This document shows, piece by piece, positions 8,215 to 16,028 of a stretch of DNA of 64,000 nt (positions are counted from its first letter, which is position 1; each line of letters begins with the position of its first letter). The translations under genes and the position numbers were made by a program. The stretch comes from Patescibacteria group bacterium (GTDB lineage: Bacteria; Patescibacteriota; Microgenomatia; UBA1406; GWC2-37-13): positions 28,488-92,487 of the forward strand of contig JANWUX010000003.1 of NCBI GenBank assembly GCA_025057905.1, read 5' to 3'. The notes below the pieces were generated by a model. That model worked only from the letters and a program-made list of their open reading frames with translations. It was not told the origin of the DNA and did no database searches.

Positions 8215-9318
8215 ATGATCGTTAATAAGGAAGTTTTTTTAGAGAAACTCGCTTGTGCTTCCAGGTTTATCTCTCAAAGGTTTTCAGCCAACGTTCCTCT
8301 TCAAGGAGTTTATCTCAAAAAACAAAAAAACAAGCTTTTTTTCTATTCAACAAACCTCAGTTTTTACTTTAAATCAGAGATCTCAGTAAAAACGAGCGAT
8401 AAAGAGAAAGATTTTTCTCTGGTGATTGACTCGAAAAAAATCACCGAGTTTTTATCTCTTCTTCCTTCTCAGGAAATCGAAGTTTTTCTTCAGGAAAAAA
8501 GTCTGGCTATATACTCCAAGAGCCATCAAGGAGAGTTTTCAATGACGCAAACTGATGACTTCCCGACTATAAAAATTGATCAATATCTAGAAAAGAAAAA
8601 AATAGACCTAAAAAAACTATCAGAGATCTCCCCTCTAATTTACTTTGCGGCTTCAACTGACGAATCTCGGCCGATTCTAACCGGGATTCACTTTGACACA
8701 CTTGATGAAGTGACTAATTTGGTGGCCACTGACGGCTTTCGATTGTCGCTTTATGCTCTTGAGGAGAGACTGCCTTTTTCTTCAGTCGTTATCCCCGCTT
8801 TTTTCATTAATGAAATCATAAGAATCGGCAAAAACTTGAAAGATATTGATCTTTACTTTAATGATAAGGAAAAAATTTTTACTTTTGTTCTTGATGAGAC
8901 TGAAATATCAACAAGAGTCATAGAGGGAGATTATCCCCCCTACGAGAGAGTTATCCCGAAAGAAAAAACTACTGAGGTTGTTGTCGAGCGAGAGGATTTG
9001 TTAAGGAACATTAAACTTGCCTCAATTTTTGCCCGAGATTTCTCTAATGTGGTTTTGCTTGAAATAGAAAAAAATCTCATAAGAGTTACGCCGAAGACAA
9101 GCGATCAAACAAAAAGTGTCGGCACCCTTGAGGCAAGAGTTGAAGGTGAGGCAATTAAGATTGCTTTTAATTCAAAATTCTTGATCGATTTTCTTAATCG
9201 AGCCTCTTCAGAAGAGATAAAGATTGAGTTATTAAGGTCAGACTCACCAACTGTCTTTAAAATGGTTGGTAATGATCGCTTTCTTCACATTATTATGCCG
9301 GTAAGGGTTCAAGACTAA
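8215..9318 (+). CDS. dnaN: DNA polymerase III beta subunit (sliding clamp)
   Basis: The ring-shaped clamp that keeps DNA polymerase III and repair enzymes on DNA. The 367 residues have the expected three repeated clamp domains and end with HIIMPVRVQD, close to the family-typical YLIMPVR ending that forms part of the partner-binding pocket. The internal TDGFRLSLY is the conserved segment of the second domain (usual form ATDGHRLA). It sits directly after dnaA, the common arrangement at bacterial origins. Endonuclease Q at 36210 ends with a sequence that should bind this clamp. Confidence 0.95.
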   Translation: MIVNKEVFLEKLACASRFISQRFSANVPLQGVYLKKQKNKLFFYSTNLSFYFKSEISVKTSDKEKDFSLVIDSKKITEFLSLLPSQEIEVFLQEKSLAIYSKSHQGEFSMTQTDDFPTIKIDQYLEKKKIDLKKLSEISPLIYFAASTDESRPILTGIHFDTLDEVTNLVATDGFRLSLYALEERLPFSSVVIPAFFINEIIRIGKNLKDIDLYFNDKEKIFTFVLDETEISTRVIEGDYPPYERVIPKEKTTEVVVEREDLLRNIKLASIFARDFSNVVLLEIEKNLIRVTPKTSDQTKSVGTLEARVEGEAIKIAFNSKFLIDFLNRASSEEIKIELLRSDSPTVFKMVGNDRFLHIIMPVRVQD

Positions 9319-9327
9319 GGATAAATA

Positions 9328-9999
9328 ATGGAGATTTTTGTTCTTGATACGAATATCTTTTTTAACTTCCAACCAGGGATAGGTCTTGGCCAAAACACCA
9401 GCGAGCTTTTAGAGAAACTTGTTTTGATGATCAAACCTTTAAAAAGCAATCGATTGGCAAGTTTTTATATGACACCAAAAATTATTGATGAGTTTTTAAG
9501 CTTCTTTAAGGACAAAGACGATCAAAAAGCCAAAGACTTTCTTTCCTTGACCGAGGTGGAGTCACCTGATTTAGGGAAGATGTTAGTTAATGGGTTTGTT
9601 CTTGAGCGAATTTTTGAGGAGGTAAGGCAGCGAGCTTATCGAGGATTAAACATCGCTGAAGAAGAGATCGTCGCTGTAGCTAAAGAATTTCAGGAGAAAA
9701 AGATAGATAATCAGAAAGATTTTCAAATAGCTATCGGCAAATTTATTAGAAATTTTCGGGATAGATACCGAAAAACCACTCGTCAGGGTTTTATTGACAG
9801 TTTGGCTGATTTTGAGGCAGTTGCTCTGGCTAAGCAAAAAGAGGGTTTTTTGGTTTCAACCGACGAAGGTGTTATTAAGTGGGCCCGGATTTTTGGGGTG
9901 AAAGAGATGCTTCCTTCAGTTTTTTCAAAACGTCTTGAGTGGCTTCTTCAGTCTCATCTGGGACAAGCTGGGAGAGAAAACCAATCAACTTTTCAGTAA
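9328..9999 (+). CDS. RNA ligase partner protein (PIN domain)
   Basis: A 223-residue PIN-fold protein resembling the family found beside ATP-dependent RNA ligases in archaea and some bacteria. It starts with the PIN motif FVLDTNIFF (first acidic residue at 6), has RYRKTTRQGFIDSLADFEAV in the second half, then VSTDEGVIKWARIFGV with late acidic residues. This pattern is typical of the RNA-ligase-partner family rather than VapC toxins. No antitoxin gene and no RNA ligase gene is seen in the window. It follows dnaN by only 9 bases, so the two are probably co-transcribed. Its last 125 bases overlap a convergent gene. Confidence 0.72.
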   Translation: MEIFVLDTNIFFNFQPGIGLGQNTSELLEKLVLMIKPLKSNRLASFYMTPKIIDEFLSFFKDKDDQKAKDFLSLTEVESPDLGKMLVNGFVLERIFEEVRQRAYRGLNIAEEEIVAVAKEFQEKKIDNQKDFQIAIGKFIRNFRDRYRKTTRQGFIDSLADFEAVALAKQKEGFLVSTDEGVIKWARIFGVKEMLPSVFSKRLEWLLQSHLGQAGRENQSTFQ

Positions 10000-10438
10000 A
10001 TGTTTTTGTTGGTTTTTCTTGATAAAAAAGATACTGACTGAGGATCTCGATTAACTTATTTTTTATTGATTCCGTCGGAACAACTAGATAAAGCCGGTAA
10101 AAAAAAGGTGGCCGACTAACAATAGTGAGAACATAAAAGCCAAATCTTTTTTCAAAGTAAAAACAAGAAAGATTTTCCCACCGAGCAACGATTCCCGCTG
10201 TCTCAATACCAAAAACAGTGATCTTATTTTCTATCTCCGGTGGTGGGCTGGTGATGAGAACGTAAAAAAGAAACATCAGGGTCCAGATAACAATGATGAT
10301 CACTTTGTCGTTAAAGAAGAAAAAAATTGACGAGAGCAAAAAGCCAACGCCAAAATAAAACCTCAAGATCAGCTTCGACCTTTTTCGATAAGGTCGAAGA
10401 GGCGCCCGCCAGGAAAAGATTAACTGCGGATTTTCCAT
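9875..10438 (-). CDS. Two-helix membrane protein, unknown function
   Basis: A 187-residue protein not assigned to a family. A basic N-terminus (RPYRKRSK) is followed by two adjoining hydrophobic helices at about 25-65, ending in TSPPPEI. A beta-rich soluble domain follows (VFGIETAGIVARWENLSCFYF), and a charged amphipathic tail (DVLKKLKEASLS) that could bind a partner. The layout resembles small bacterial PH-domain-like membrane proteins. Its 3' end overlaps the convergent PIN gene by 125 bases and both frames look like real protein there. Function is unknown. Confidence 0.6.
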   Translation of the reverse strand: MENPQLIFSWRAPLRPYRKRSKLILRFYFGVGFLLSSIFFFFNDKVIIIVIWTLMFLFYVLITSPPPEIENKITVFGIETAGIVARWENLSCFYFEKRFGFYVLTIVSRPPFFYRLYLVVPTESIKNKLIEILSQYLFYQEKPTKTFTEKLIGFLSQLVPDETEEATQDVLKKLKEASLSPQKSGPT

Positions 10439-10485
10439 AAATAATCGACTCTTTTAAAGTTAATTTTATCTTGATGAAGTATTGC

Positions 10486-10514
10486 TTGCAATAGCACTCT
10501 TTTAATGTTATAAT
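10486..10514 (+). promoter_or_regulatory. Promoter, probably leaderless transcript
   Basis: TTGCAA (10486-10491), 17 bases, then the exact TATAAT (10509-10514). The ATG at 10524 lies 9 bases beyond the -10 element, so the mRNA would start within a few bases of the start codon. No ribosome binding site fits in that space. Confidence 0.7.
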
Positions 10515-10523
10515 ATTTACTAT

Positions 10524-10871
10524 ATGGATAATTTTAATCGGATTGTTTCGTTTGTTTTGGGACTGGTGGTTGTCGTGGTTTTTTTTGCTGTGGTTACCGG
10601 CAGGATTGACCTTCGACGTTATTTTTCTAATCCAAATCGCCAGTCTCAGGGAAGACAAGTGATCTCTCCAACTCCTTCTCTTGAACCAAAAAGATTATCA
10701 GTAAGCTCTGAAACTGTGGTTTCGCCGTCGCCAGAAGAACCGGTTCAGACCCTGAGGTTTACCACTACTCCTCAGACAATACCCGCCGCTGGCCTACCAA
10801 GCTTTTTTATTCCTGTTTTGTTTGGTTTAGGAATGATAGGGCTTTCCTTAAAAAAAATTGATAAAAGCTGA
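10524..10871 (+). CDS. Small surface protein with terminal membrane helices
   Basis: A 115-residue protein with an N-terminal membrane helix (residues 8-26), a Ser/Thr/Pro-rich stretch (PTPSLEPKRLSVSSETVVSP) and a C-terminal segment TIPAAGLPSFFIPVLFGLGM followed by KK. The C-terminal part resembles a sorting signal: a short IPxxG motif, a hydrophobic helix and a basic tail. This pattern is frequent in CPR surface proteins, but no sortase is seen in the window, so anchoring is inference. It has its own strong promoter. Confidence 0.55.
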   Translation: MDNFNRIVSFVLGLVVVVVFFAVVTGRIDLRRYFSNPNRQSQGRQVISPTPSLEPKRLSVSSETVVSPSPEEPVQTLRFTTTPQTIPAAGLPSFFIPVLFGLGMIGLSLKKIDKS

Positions 10872-10889
10872 TAAAGATAAATTTCTTAT

Positions 10890-11456
10890 TCACCCTCGTG
10901 GAAGACCAAGAAAATTCTGGCTGATCAAATTGAAAATAAAGAGACTAAGCAGAGTAAAAATTAGACCGATGATTGAGCCACTGATAACTCTTTTGCCGTA
11001 GTTGACTCTTTCGGGATTCGCGGCCGAGGTCATTAAGACGAATACCCCATAAAGGAGATACAAGAAGGAGACGCCGCCAACAAGCGAGAAGATAACATTG
11101 AGGATAAACTGAACCACACCAGCAACACCGCTTTGTTCCCGAAATAAGCCAGTGTTGCCAATGCAACCTAAGAGAGTATACTGGCGACCAGGAACGGGCG
11201 TTGGTGGAAGATTGGTAGTTGGATTAATTCTTAAGGTGTCTTTTGAATCGGGATTGTCGCTGGCGTTAGGATAGAGGCAATTTTTGCAATTGAGCCAGTT
11301 GTCAGGGGGAGGATTGGGCTGACAGTAGCCACAGAGATCACAAGTGGCGTATCTTTCTTGTGATTGAGAGTGGATTTGATCTTTGGTCAAAAACAAAAAA
11401 TAAAAAAAAATTATCAGGCTTACCAATAGAGCATGCCTCAGGAAGTTTTTTTTCAT
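10890..11456 (-). CDS. T4SS-pilin-like membrane protein (Cys-rich N-terminus)
   Basis: Begins with a signal-peptide-like helix (KKNFLRHALLVSLIIFFYFL), then a Cys-rich extracellular segment (CDLCGYCQPNPPPDNWLNC), and ends with two membrane helices around SAANPERVNYGKRVISGSI. That helix-loop-helix, with its S-x-x-N-P/K-E loop, also occurs at 16285 and 16794 and matches the VirB2/TrbC-type pilin family of CPR genomes. I chose the ATG at 11456 (MKKNF) over the one at 11474 because the signal peptide then starts at once. No other type IV secretion gene is in view, so a pilus role is only suggested. The 3' end lies 19 bases from the convergent small gene. Confidence 0.65.
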   Translation of the reverse strand: MKKNFLRHALLVSLIIFFYFLFLTKDQIHSQSQERYATCDLCGYCQPNPPPDNWLNCKNCLYPNASDNPDSKDTLRINPTTNLPPTPVPGRQYTLLGCIGNTGLFREQSGVAGVVQFILNVIFSLVGGVSFLYLLYGVFVLMTSAANPERVNYGKRVISGSIIGLIFTLLSLFIFNLISQNFLGLPRG

Positions 11457-11510
11457 AAAAGAATGATATATCATTTTTCTTCATCACTTCAACGAAAGAG
11501 TAAGTTTGCT

Positions 11511-11516
11511 TATAAT
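11511..11516 (+). promoter_or_regulatory. -10 element of the SpoIID-domain gene
   Basis: Exact TATAAT ending 6 bases before the ATG at 11523, with TTCAAC 17 bases upstream as a partial -35 element. This supports 11523 over the upstream ATG at 11433 as the true start and suggests a leaderless transcript. Confidence 0.6.
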
Positions 11517-11522
11517 TTTTTG

Positions 11523-13205
11523 ATGAGAAAGCTGGTTTTAATCTTGCTTTTTTTATGGTGGGTGGTTTTGATCTCTCCAAAAATTGTCTGGGCCGATGAG
11601 CTCGAGCAGGTCACTAAAGAGCTTGAGGCTCTAAAAAAAGACTTAAGAGATAAAGAAAAAGACCACCAAAGACTTAGTCAAAAGCTAGAGGAGATAAAAA
11701 GAAGGGTGATTAATCTTGAGGTTCAGATCGAAAAAAAAGAGTTTGAAACAAAAAAAAGCGAACAAGCCCTTTTCTTCCAACGTAAGCTTCTTGATCAAAG
11801 AGCTGCTTCGGTTTACAAAAAGATAAATCAACAAGATGACTTTCTAATCGAGGTTTTTTTTAATGAGGATTTTTATTATTCGCTAACAAATTTTTTCTAT
11901 CAAAAGCGAGTCGTCAATCAAGACAAAGAGATGATTGTCAAAATTGTTCTTTATATAAAAAATCTTCAAGAGATTAAAAAAAAACTTATGCAAGAAAGAA
12001 ATCAACTTGCCAAGATAAAAAGAGAGATCAACGACCAGACGATGTTTTTGACCCACCAAATCTCTCAGACGAAGATAAGAATTGCCCAGTTAACGGCCAA
12101 ACAACAAGAGTTGATTGCCAAAAAATTTGCGAGTATCTATATTCCTCGGTCAGCCAGCATTTCTTATAGTTGTCAACCAGATTATGATCATCGAATCGGA
12201 AGCATTCGTGAGGCTGGCTTTACGCCAAAATTTGGCTTTTTTACCTTCGGAGTCCCGAATCGAGTCGGTATGAATCAATGGGGAGCTTATGGAAGAGCCA
12301 AAGCTGGCCAAAATGAAGAAGAAATCTTGAGATCTTACTATAATTTCGACAGTCTAGAAACAATTGATACTAACTTAAAAATTAAAGTTGACGGCTACGG
12401 TGATTATCTTCTTGAAGATTATCTTAAAAGAATTTATGAGGTGCCCAATAGTTGGGCCATTGATGGCTTCTCAGCCCTAAAAGCTCAAGCAATTGCCGCC
12501 CGATCTTACGTCGTCGCTTTTACTGAAAATGGCCAAAGATCAATCTGTCCAACAGAGTATTGTCAGGTTTTTAGGCCGGAGCCAAAGGGCGGTCCATGGG
12601 AACAGGCTGTGAATGAGACAGCGGGTAAGGTGATGAAAAAAGACGATCGAGTAATCAAGGCATGGTATTCGTCCACTCATGGAGGATATATTTTTTCATC
12701 AGCAGAGATTGGCTGGAACAGCACTTCCTGGACAAAAAACGCCAGAGATACAGTCAGAGAAATCACCAGTTTTGCCGATCTTTTTCTTTTTGCTTTTGAT
12801 CGTGAATCGCCGATTTTTTACTGCAACTGGGGACAGAGAGCTCAGTATAACAACACCGCTTGGTTGAAAAGCGAGGAAGTAGCGGATATCGTTAATGTTT
12901 TACTTTTGGCAAAAACCGAGCCATCGGTGTCTCGGTATCTTTATCAAGTTGATGCTGGAGGCGAGGTTTGGAATGAGGAAAAGGTTAAAGAAGAGTTAAG
13001 AAAAAGAGGTATTAGTCCGTTCACCAACATTAATCAGGTCAGTGTCAAAGCTGATTTTAACCTCGGGCGAACCACTGCTATTAGTCTGTCAGGAGATGGT
13101 GGATTGGTGACTTTTGATGGGAAAGAGTTTCGCGACTGGTTCAATGCCCGGGCGCCAGCAAATATTCAGATTCGAGGTCCGCTCTACAATGTTGAGATAA
13201 AATAA
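11523..13205 (+). CDS. SpoIID/LytB-domain secreted protein with coiled coil
   Basis: From the ATG at 11523 the product has a signal peptide (RKLVLILLFLWWVVLISP, cut near WADE), a coiled coil of about 170 residues rich in Lys/Glu/Gln, and a SpoIID-type domain. The domain shows VGMNQWGAYGRAKAGQNEEE, YLKRIYEVPNSW, ALKAQAIAARSYVVAF and VIKAWYSSTHGGY, all conserved in SpoIID lytic transglycosylases that cut stripped peptidoglycan. The longer frame from 11433 overlaps the promoter, so 11523 is preferred. It probably works outside the membrane on the cell wall. The coiled coil resembles those of wall-hydrolase regulators such as EnvC. Confidence 0.85.
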   Translation: MRKLVLILLFLWWVVLISPKIVWADELEQVTKELEALKKDLRDKEKDHQRLSQKLEEIKRRVINLEVQIEKKEFETKKSEQALFFQRKLLDQRAASVYKKINQQDDFLIEVFFNEDFYYSLTNFFYQKRVVNQDKEMIVKIVLYIKNLQEIKKKLMQERNQLAKIKREINDQTMFLTHQISQTKIRIAQLTAKQQELIAKKFASIYIPRSASISYSCQPDYDHRIGSIREAGFTPKFGFFTFGVPNRVGMNQWGAYGRAKAGQNEEEILRSYYNFDSLETIDTNLKIKVDGYGDYLLEDYLKRIYEVPNSWAIDGFSALKAQAIAARSYVVAFTENGQRSICPTEYCQVFRPEPKGGPWEQAVNETAGKVMKKDDRVIKAWYSSTHGGYIFSSAEIGWNSTSWTKNARDTVREITSFADLFLFAFDRESPIFYCNWGQRAQYNNTAWLKSEEVADIVNVLLLAKTEPSVSRYLYQVDAGGEVWNEEKVKEELRKRGISPFTNINQVSVKADFNLGRTTAISLSGDGGLVTFDGKEFRDWFNARAPANIQIRGPLYNVEIK

Positions 13206-13206
13206 C

Positions 13207-13785
13207 TTAGAAAGGTAGAGTGAGAGGAGTTTCTGTCGTTTTGACTTCTTCAAGGTATTTTTTCCAACTGACTTTGATCGGCGTTTTTCTGGAGATATCG
13301 AAGTAATAAACCATGCCATTGATCACGCCGTAGTCAAAAAGCTGCTTTGTCAAGATAACATCTTCCTGGCAGTACTTTTTAAGTTGATCAATTTTTCCTT
13401 CCCGGAAATAGTTAATCGCTTCCATCCCCGAGCTGGATTTTTTTTTATTCAACGTGGCAAAGGCCAGTTCGTTTAGAGAAATTCTTTTGCCAATTTTTGC
13501 TTTTATATCTTCAAGAAGATCAAGAACCTTTAAATTTTTTATCTCGCCAGGATAGTAAGGTTTTAAAACCTCAAGGTCAAAATTGAGAACGTTAAAGCCG
13601 ATGATCAAGGATGCCTTCTCAATTAGGGGAAAAAGCCGATAAATTTCTCTTTCTTCAAAAACTAAGGTTGAGTTGTCAGCATAGTTAAAAACAGCGACAA
13701 CACTTATCTCAAGTTTTCTTGGATCAGAAAATTCCCGAAAGGAAAACTTTGTTTCTAAATCCATCACTAAAGGAAAGCTTTTCAT
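13207..13785 (-). CDS. DnaQ-like 3'-5' exonuclease
   Basis: A 192-residue protein with the DEDD pattern of the RNase H-like exonuclease fold: VMDLETKF (first Asp and Glu, residues 9 and 11), IIGFNVLNFDLEVL (second Asp), and KKYCQEDVILTKQLFDYGV (third Asp with the typical YCxxDV spacing). The family degrades single-stranded DNA or RNA from the 3' end; this form resembles the YprB/predicted-exonuclease branch often found next to helicases. Its ATG overlaps the stop of the upstream gene (TGATG), so the two are translated together. The target is unknown. Confidence 0.75.
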   Translation of the reverse strand: MKSFPLVMDLETKFSFREFSDPRKLEISVVAVFNYADNSTLVFEEREIYRLFPLIEKASLIIGFNVLNFDLEVLKPYYPGEIKNLKVLDLLEDIKAKIGKRISLNELAFATLNKKKSSSGMEAINYFREGKIDQLKKYCQEDVILTKQLFDYGVINGMVYYFDISRKTPIKVSWKKYLEEVKTTETPLTLPF

Positions 13786-14192
13786 CAGTTTTTTGGCTTG
13801 ATTACTTTATAAATCTCGATTTCAAGCCAAGTAGCTGAATCTTCCTGACTTTCTTTTTCTTTAGTAAAAGAGATTTGAGAACTGTGGTTTTGATAGTAGG
13901 AGTTATAGATCTGAGTGAACAGATTTACAAACTTCTCTCTCTCTTTTTCTGATTTTAATTGATTGATTTTGGAGTAAAAAAACTCCTCTAGTTTGCCAAT
14001 CCCCCAAATCATCTCGATCAGGTTTTTATCAAGAAAATCAAGATCAGCTAACTGACCGTTGATTGGCTTTAAGGTAAGGTTCATCATCTTTAGCTGGTCA
14101 AACATCTCTTCGTAGGATGGCTTTTTTTTAAGTTTTTTTTGGAGGCTTAAAAGATCATCAATTAAAGAGAAATCGGTTTTTTTTGCTTTCAT
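13785..14192 (-). CDS. Helical protein of unknown function
   Basis: A 135-residue, mostly alpha-helical and highly charged protein with no signal peptide or membrane helix and no motif I recognise. It lies directly upstream of the exonuclease gene with a TGATG overlap, so it is probably its partner or regulator. It is divergent from yqeY, whose start is 20 bases away. Confidence 0.5.
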   Translation of the reverse strand: MKAKKTDFSLIDDLLSLQKKLKKKPSYEEMFDQLKMMNLTLKPINGQLADLDFLDKNLIEMIWGIGKLEEFFYSKINQLKSEKEREKFVNLFTQIYNSYYQNHSSQISFTKEKESQEDSATWLEIEIYKVIKPKN

Positions 14193-14212
14193 AAGTATAA
14201 TTATTTTATTAC

Positions 14213-14656
14213 ATGATAAAGAAAAAATTACAAGAAAAACAGATTAAGGCGCTAAAAGCAGGTGAAAAGGTTCGATTATCAACGATCAGATACATTCTTT
14301 CTCGGATTAAAAATGAAGAAATAAAAAAAAGATGCGAATTGAGCGATGACGAAGGAATTTTTATCATCAAAAAGATTATTAAAGAATTAAATGAGTCAAT
14401 TGAAGTATTCAAGAAAGGAAAAAGAGATGATCTAGTTGAGCAAGCTAAGGCTCAATTATTGGTTGCTCGTTCTTTTCTTCCACCAGAACTAACGGATGAT
14501 GAGTTAAGAGAAGAGATAAAAAAAATTATTGGTGATAATCAAAAGATTCTAGAACAGGATAAAAAAGCGATTATCTCGATCTGTTTTCGTCAGTTAAGAT
14601 CAAAAGCCGATTCGCAGAGAATTGTGAAGATTCTAAGAGAGTATGTCGATCTTTAG
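14213..14656 (+). CDS. yqeY: YqeY family protein (GatB/YqeY domain)
   Basis: A 147-residue protein matching the full-length YqeY family: KALKAGEKVRLSTIRYILSR at the start, then AQLLVARSFLPPELTDDELR and a C-terminal helix with SKADSQRIVKILR. The same fold forms the tRNA-binding tail of GatB, and YqeY is thought to assist tRNA-dependent amidation, though its exact role is not settled. GatCAB is encoded at 39727-42785. Its last 14 bases overlap the next gene. Confidence 0.88.
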   Translation: MIKKKLQEKQIKALKAGEKVRLSTIRYILSRIKNEEIKKRCELSDDEGIFIIKKIIKELNESIEVFKKGKRDDLVEQAKAQLLVARSFLPPELTDDELREEIKKIIGDNQKILEQDKKAIISICFRQLRSKADSQRIVKILREYVDL

Positions 14657-14978
14657 AAAAATTGTTTTTTTTGGTGCTTTTGTTTTTTTTCTCCTTTCGC
14701 TCATTCCCAATCTCCTGAATTACAAAAACCACCTGGTTTTTTTTCAAAAAATCAAGGAGGCGTATGAAAAAGAGAAGAAAAAAAACATTGAGCTGAAGAC
14801 AAAAATTCTTCGCCAAAAAAGTGTCTACGAGTTAGAGAAAAACATCAGAAATAACCTAAATCTCACCAGGAAAAACGAGATGGTTGTTCTTTTGCCCCCC
14901 TTAAAAATCTCGCCTTCTCCAACACCGACTCCTTTCTTGTCCAATTGGCAGAAGTGGTTGAAGGTCTTTTGGGAGTAG
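14643..14978 (+). CDS. FtsB/DivIC-like septum protein
   Basis: A 111-residue single-pass protein: a short cytoplasmic N-terminus, a membrane helix (about residues 7-24), a coiled coil rich in Lys and Glu (FFQKIKEAYEKEKKKNIELK), then YELEKNIRNNLNLTRKNEMV, which matches the segment after the coiled coil in FtsB/DivIC (usually A-R-x-x-L-G-L-x-x-x-x-E). This family links the divisome in the membrane. The Pro-rich tail (SPSPTPTP) is an addition. It overlaps yqeY by 14 bases. Confidence 0.75.
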   Translation: MSIFRKIVFFGAFVFFLLSLIPNLLNYKNHLVFFQKIKEAYEKEKKKNIELKTKILRQKSVYELEKNIRNNLNLTRKNEMVVLLPPLKISPSPTPTPFLSNWQKWLKVFWE

Positions 14979-14984
14979 TTTTTT

Positions 14985-15057
14985 TGGTTACGGGGCCGGG
15001 AGTTGAACCCGGTCTAGGAGATTATGAGCCTCCTGTGCAACCGTACACTACCCCGTA
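14985..15057 (-). tRNA. tRNA-Met (anticodon CAT)
   Basis: Minus-strand cloverleaf: acceptor TACGGGG/CCCCGTA, D arm GTGT/GCAC with a short 6-base loop, anticodon stem GGAGG/TCTCC around CTCATAA, and T arm CCGGG-TTCAACT-CCCGG. The anticodon is CAT. The first base pair is T-A rather than the unpaired start of an initiator tRNA, so this is an elongator Met tRNA, or a tRNA-Ile whose C34 becomes lysidine. The coordinates include an encoded CCA end, unlike the alanine tRNA. Its promoter shares TATTATAATA with the glycosyltransferase gene on the other strand. Confidence 0.9.
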
Positions 15058-15069
15058 ATATTTCTATAT

Positions 15070-15075
15070 TATAAT
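15070..15075 (+). promoter_or_regulatory. Shared -10 region between tRNA-Met and the GtrB-like gene
   Basis: TATAAT (15070-15075) lies 8 bases before the ATG at 15084. The surrounding TATTATAATA is a perfect palindrome, so it also gives a TATAAT on the minus strand, 9 or so bases before the tRNA 5' end. One element may serve both genes, with a leaderless start on the + side. Confidence 0.55.
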
Positions 15076-15083
15076 ACTTTACG

Positions 15084-16028
15084 ATGAAAAATACGATGAA
15101 AAATTGCTATCTTTCTTTGATTGTTCCGGTTTATAACGAAGACAGAAACATTGAGATATTCCTTCAGCGAGCTCTAAAGATAATTAAAAAGTACGACTAC
15201 GAGATAATCTTCATCAACGACGGTTCAACTGATCGCTCAGAAGAGATAATTAAAAGCCATTGTCAAAAGAACGAAAGAATAAAGCTCATTTCCTTTACCA
15301 GAAATTTTGGTCATCAAATGGCTCTCTTTGCTGGTTATCAGTTTGCCCAGGGACAGGCGATTGTTTCTATTGATGCTGACCTTCAAGATCCGCCTGAGTT
15401 AATTGAGGCAATGATTGATCGATGGCAAGCGGGAGCAAAAATTATCTATGCTAAAAGACAAGAGCGTCAAGGCGAGACTTTTTTCAAGCTGGTGACAGCA
15501 AAACTTTTCTATTGGCTAATAAACTTCCTCTCTGAGACATCTATTCCTGAAGATGTGGGTGATTTTCGGCTGGTTGATCGAGGGGTTGTTGAGTATTTAA
15601 AAAACTTGTCCGAGAAACCTGAGTTTTTGCGCGGTCTGGTTTCTTGGCCGGGTTTTAAGATCGACTTTGTTTATTTTAAAAGAGATAAGCGCCACTTCGG
15701 GAAAACTGGCTACACTCTTGGGAAAATGATCAATCTGGCTCTTAACGGAATAATCGCCTTCTCTACCAAACCGCTTCGTTTATCGACTTTATTAGGTTTT
15801 TTTGTCTCTTTGTTTGCCATCTTTATTGTTGTTTTTAAATCAGTTCAACACTTTGTTTTTGGTCAGGGAGTCTGGCTTCCGGGTTGGGCATCTTTGTTTT
15901 TTTCGATTGTTTTTTTAGGTGGCGTCCAGTTAATTATGATTGGGCTGCTGGGCGAATACATCGCTCGGATTTACAAAGAAGTTCAAAGACGACCAAATTA
16001 CATCATTAAGGAGATGGTCAATTGTTAG
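15084..16028 (+). CDS. GT2 glycosyltransferase, GtrB/DPM1-like
   Basis: A 314-residue membrane glycosyltransferase. It has LIVPVYNEDRNIEIFLQR at the start, FINDGSTDRSEE, the metal-binding DADLQDPPELI, and DVGDFRLVDR, followed by two C-terminal membrane helices (about residues 233-255 and 269-290). This matches enzymes that move glucose or a related sugar from a nucleotide donor onto a polyprenyl phosphate, making the lipid-linked sugar used by flippases and membrane glycosyltransferases such as the PMT- and PIG-V-like proteins in this window. A second in-frame ATG is at 15096. The downstream TTG-started small gene overlaps its stop. Confidence 0.88.
   Translation: MKNTMKNCYLSLIVPVYNEDRNIEIFLQRALKIIKKYDYEIIFINDGSTDRSEEIIKSHCQKNERIKLISFTRNFGHQMALFAGYQFAQGQAIVSIDADLQDPPELIEAMIDRWQAGAKIIYAKRQERQGETFFKLVTAKLFYWLINFLSETSIPEDVGDFRLVDRGVVEYLKNLSEKPEFLRGLVSWPGFKIDFVYFKRDKRHFGKTGYTLGKMINLALNGIIAFSTKPLRLSTLLGFFVSLFAIFIVVFKSVQHFVFGQGVWLPGWASLFFSIVFLGGVQLIMIGLLGEYIARIYKEVQRRPNYIIKEMVNC

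Noticed and set aside
9328..9999. VapC-type toxin
   Set aside because: It is longer than VapC (223 residues), has RNA-ligase-partner motifs, and no antitoxin gene is adjacent.
11433..11522. Start of the SpoIID-domain gene at 11433
   Set aside because: That start would put 30 residues before the signal peptide and lies upstream of the TATAAT at 11511; 11523 fits better.
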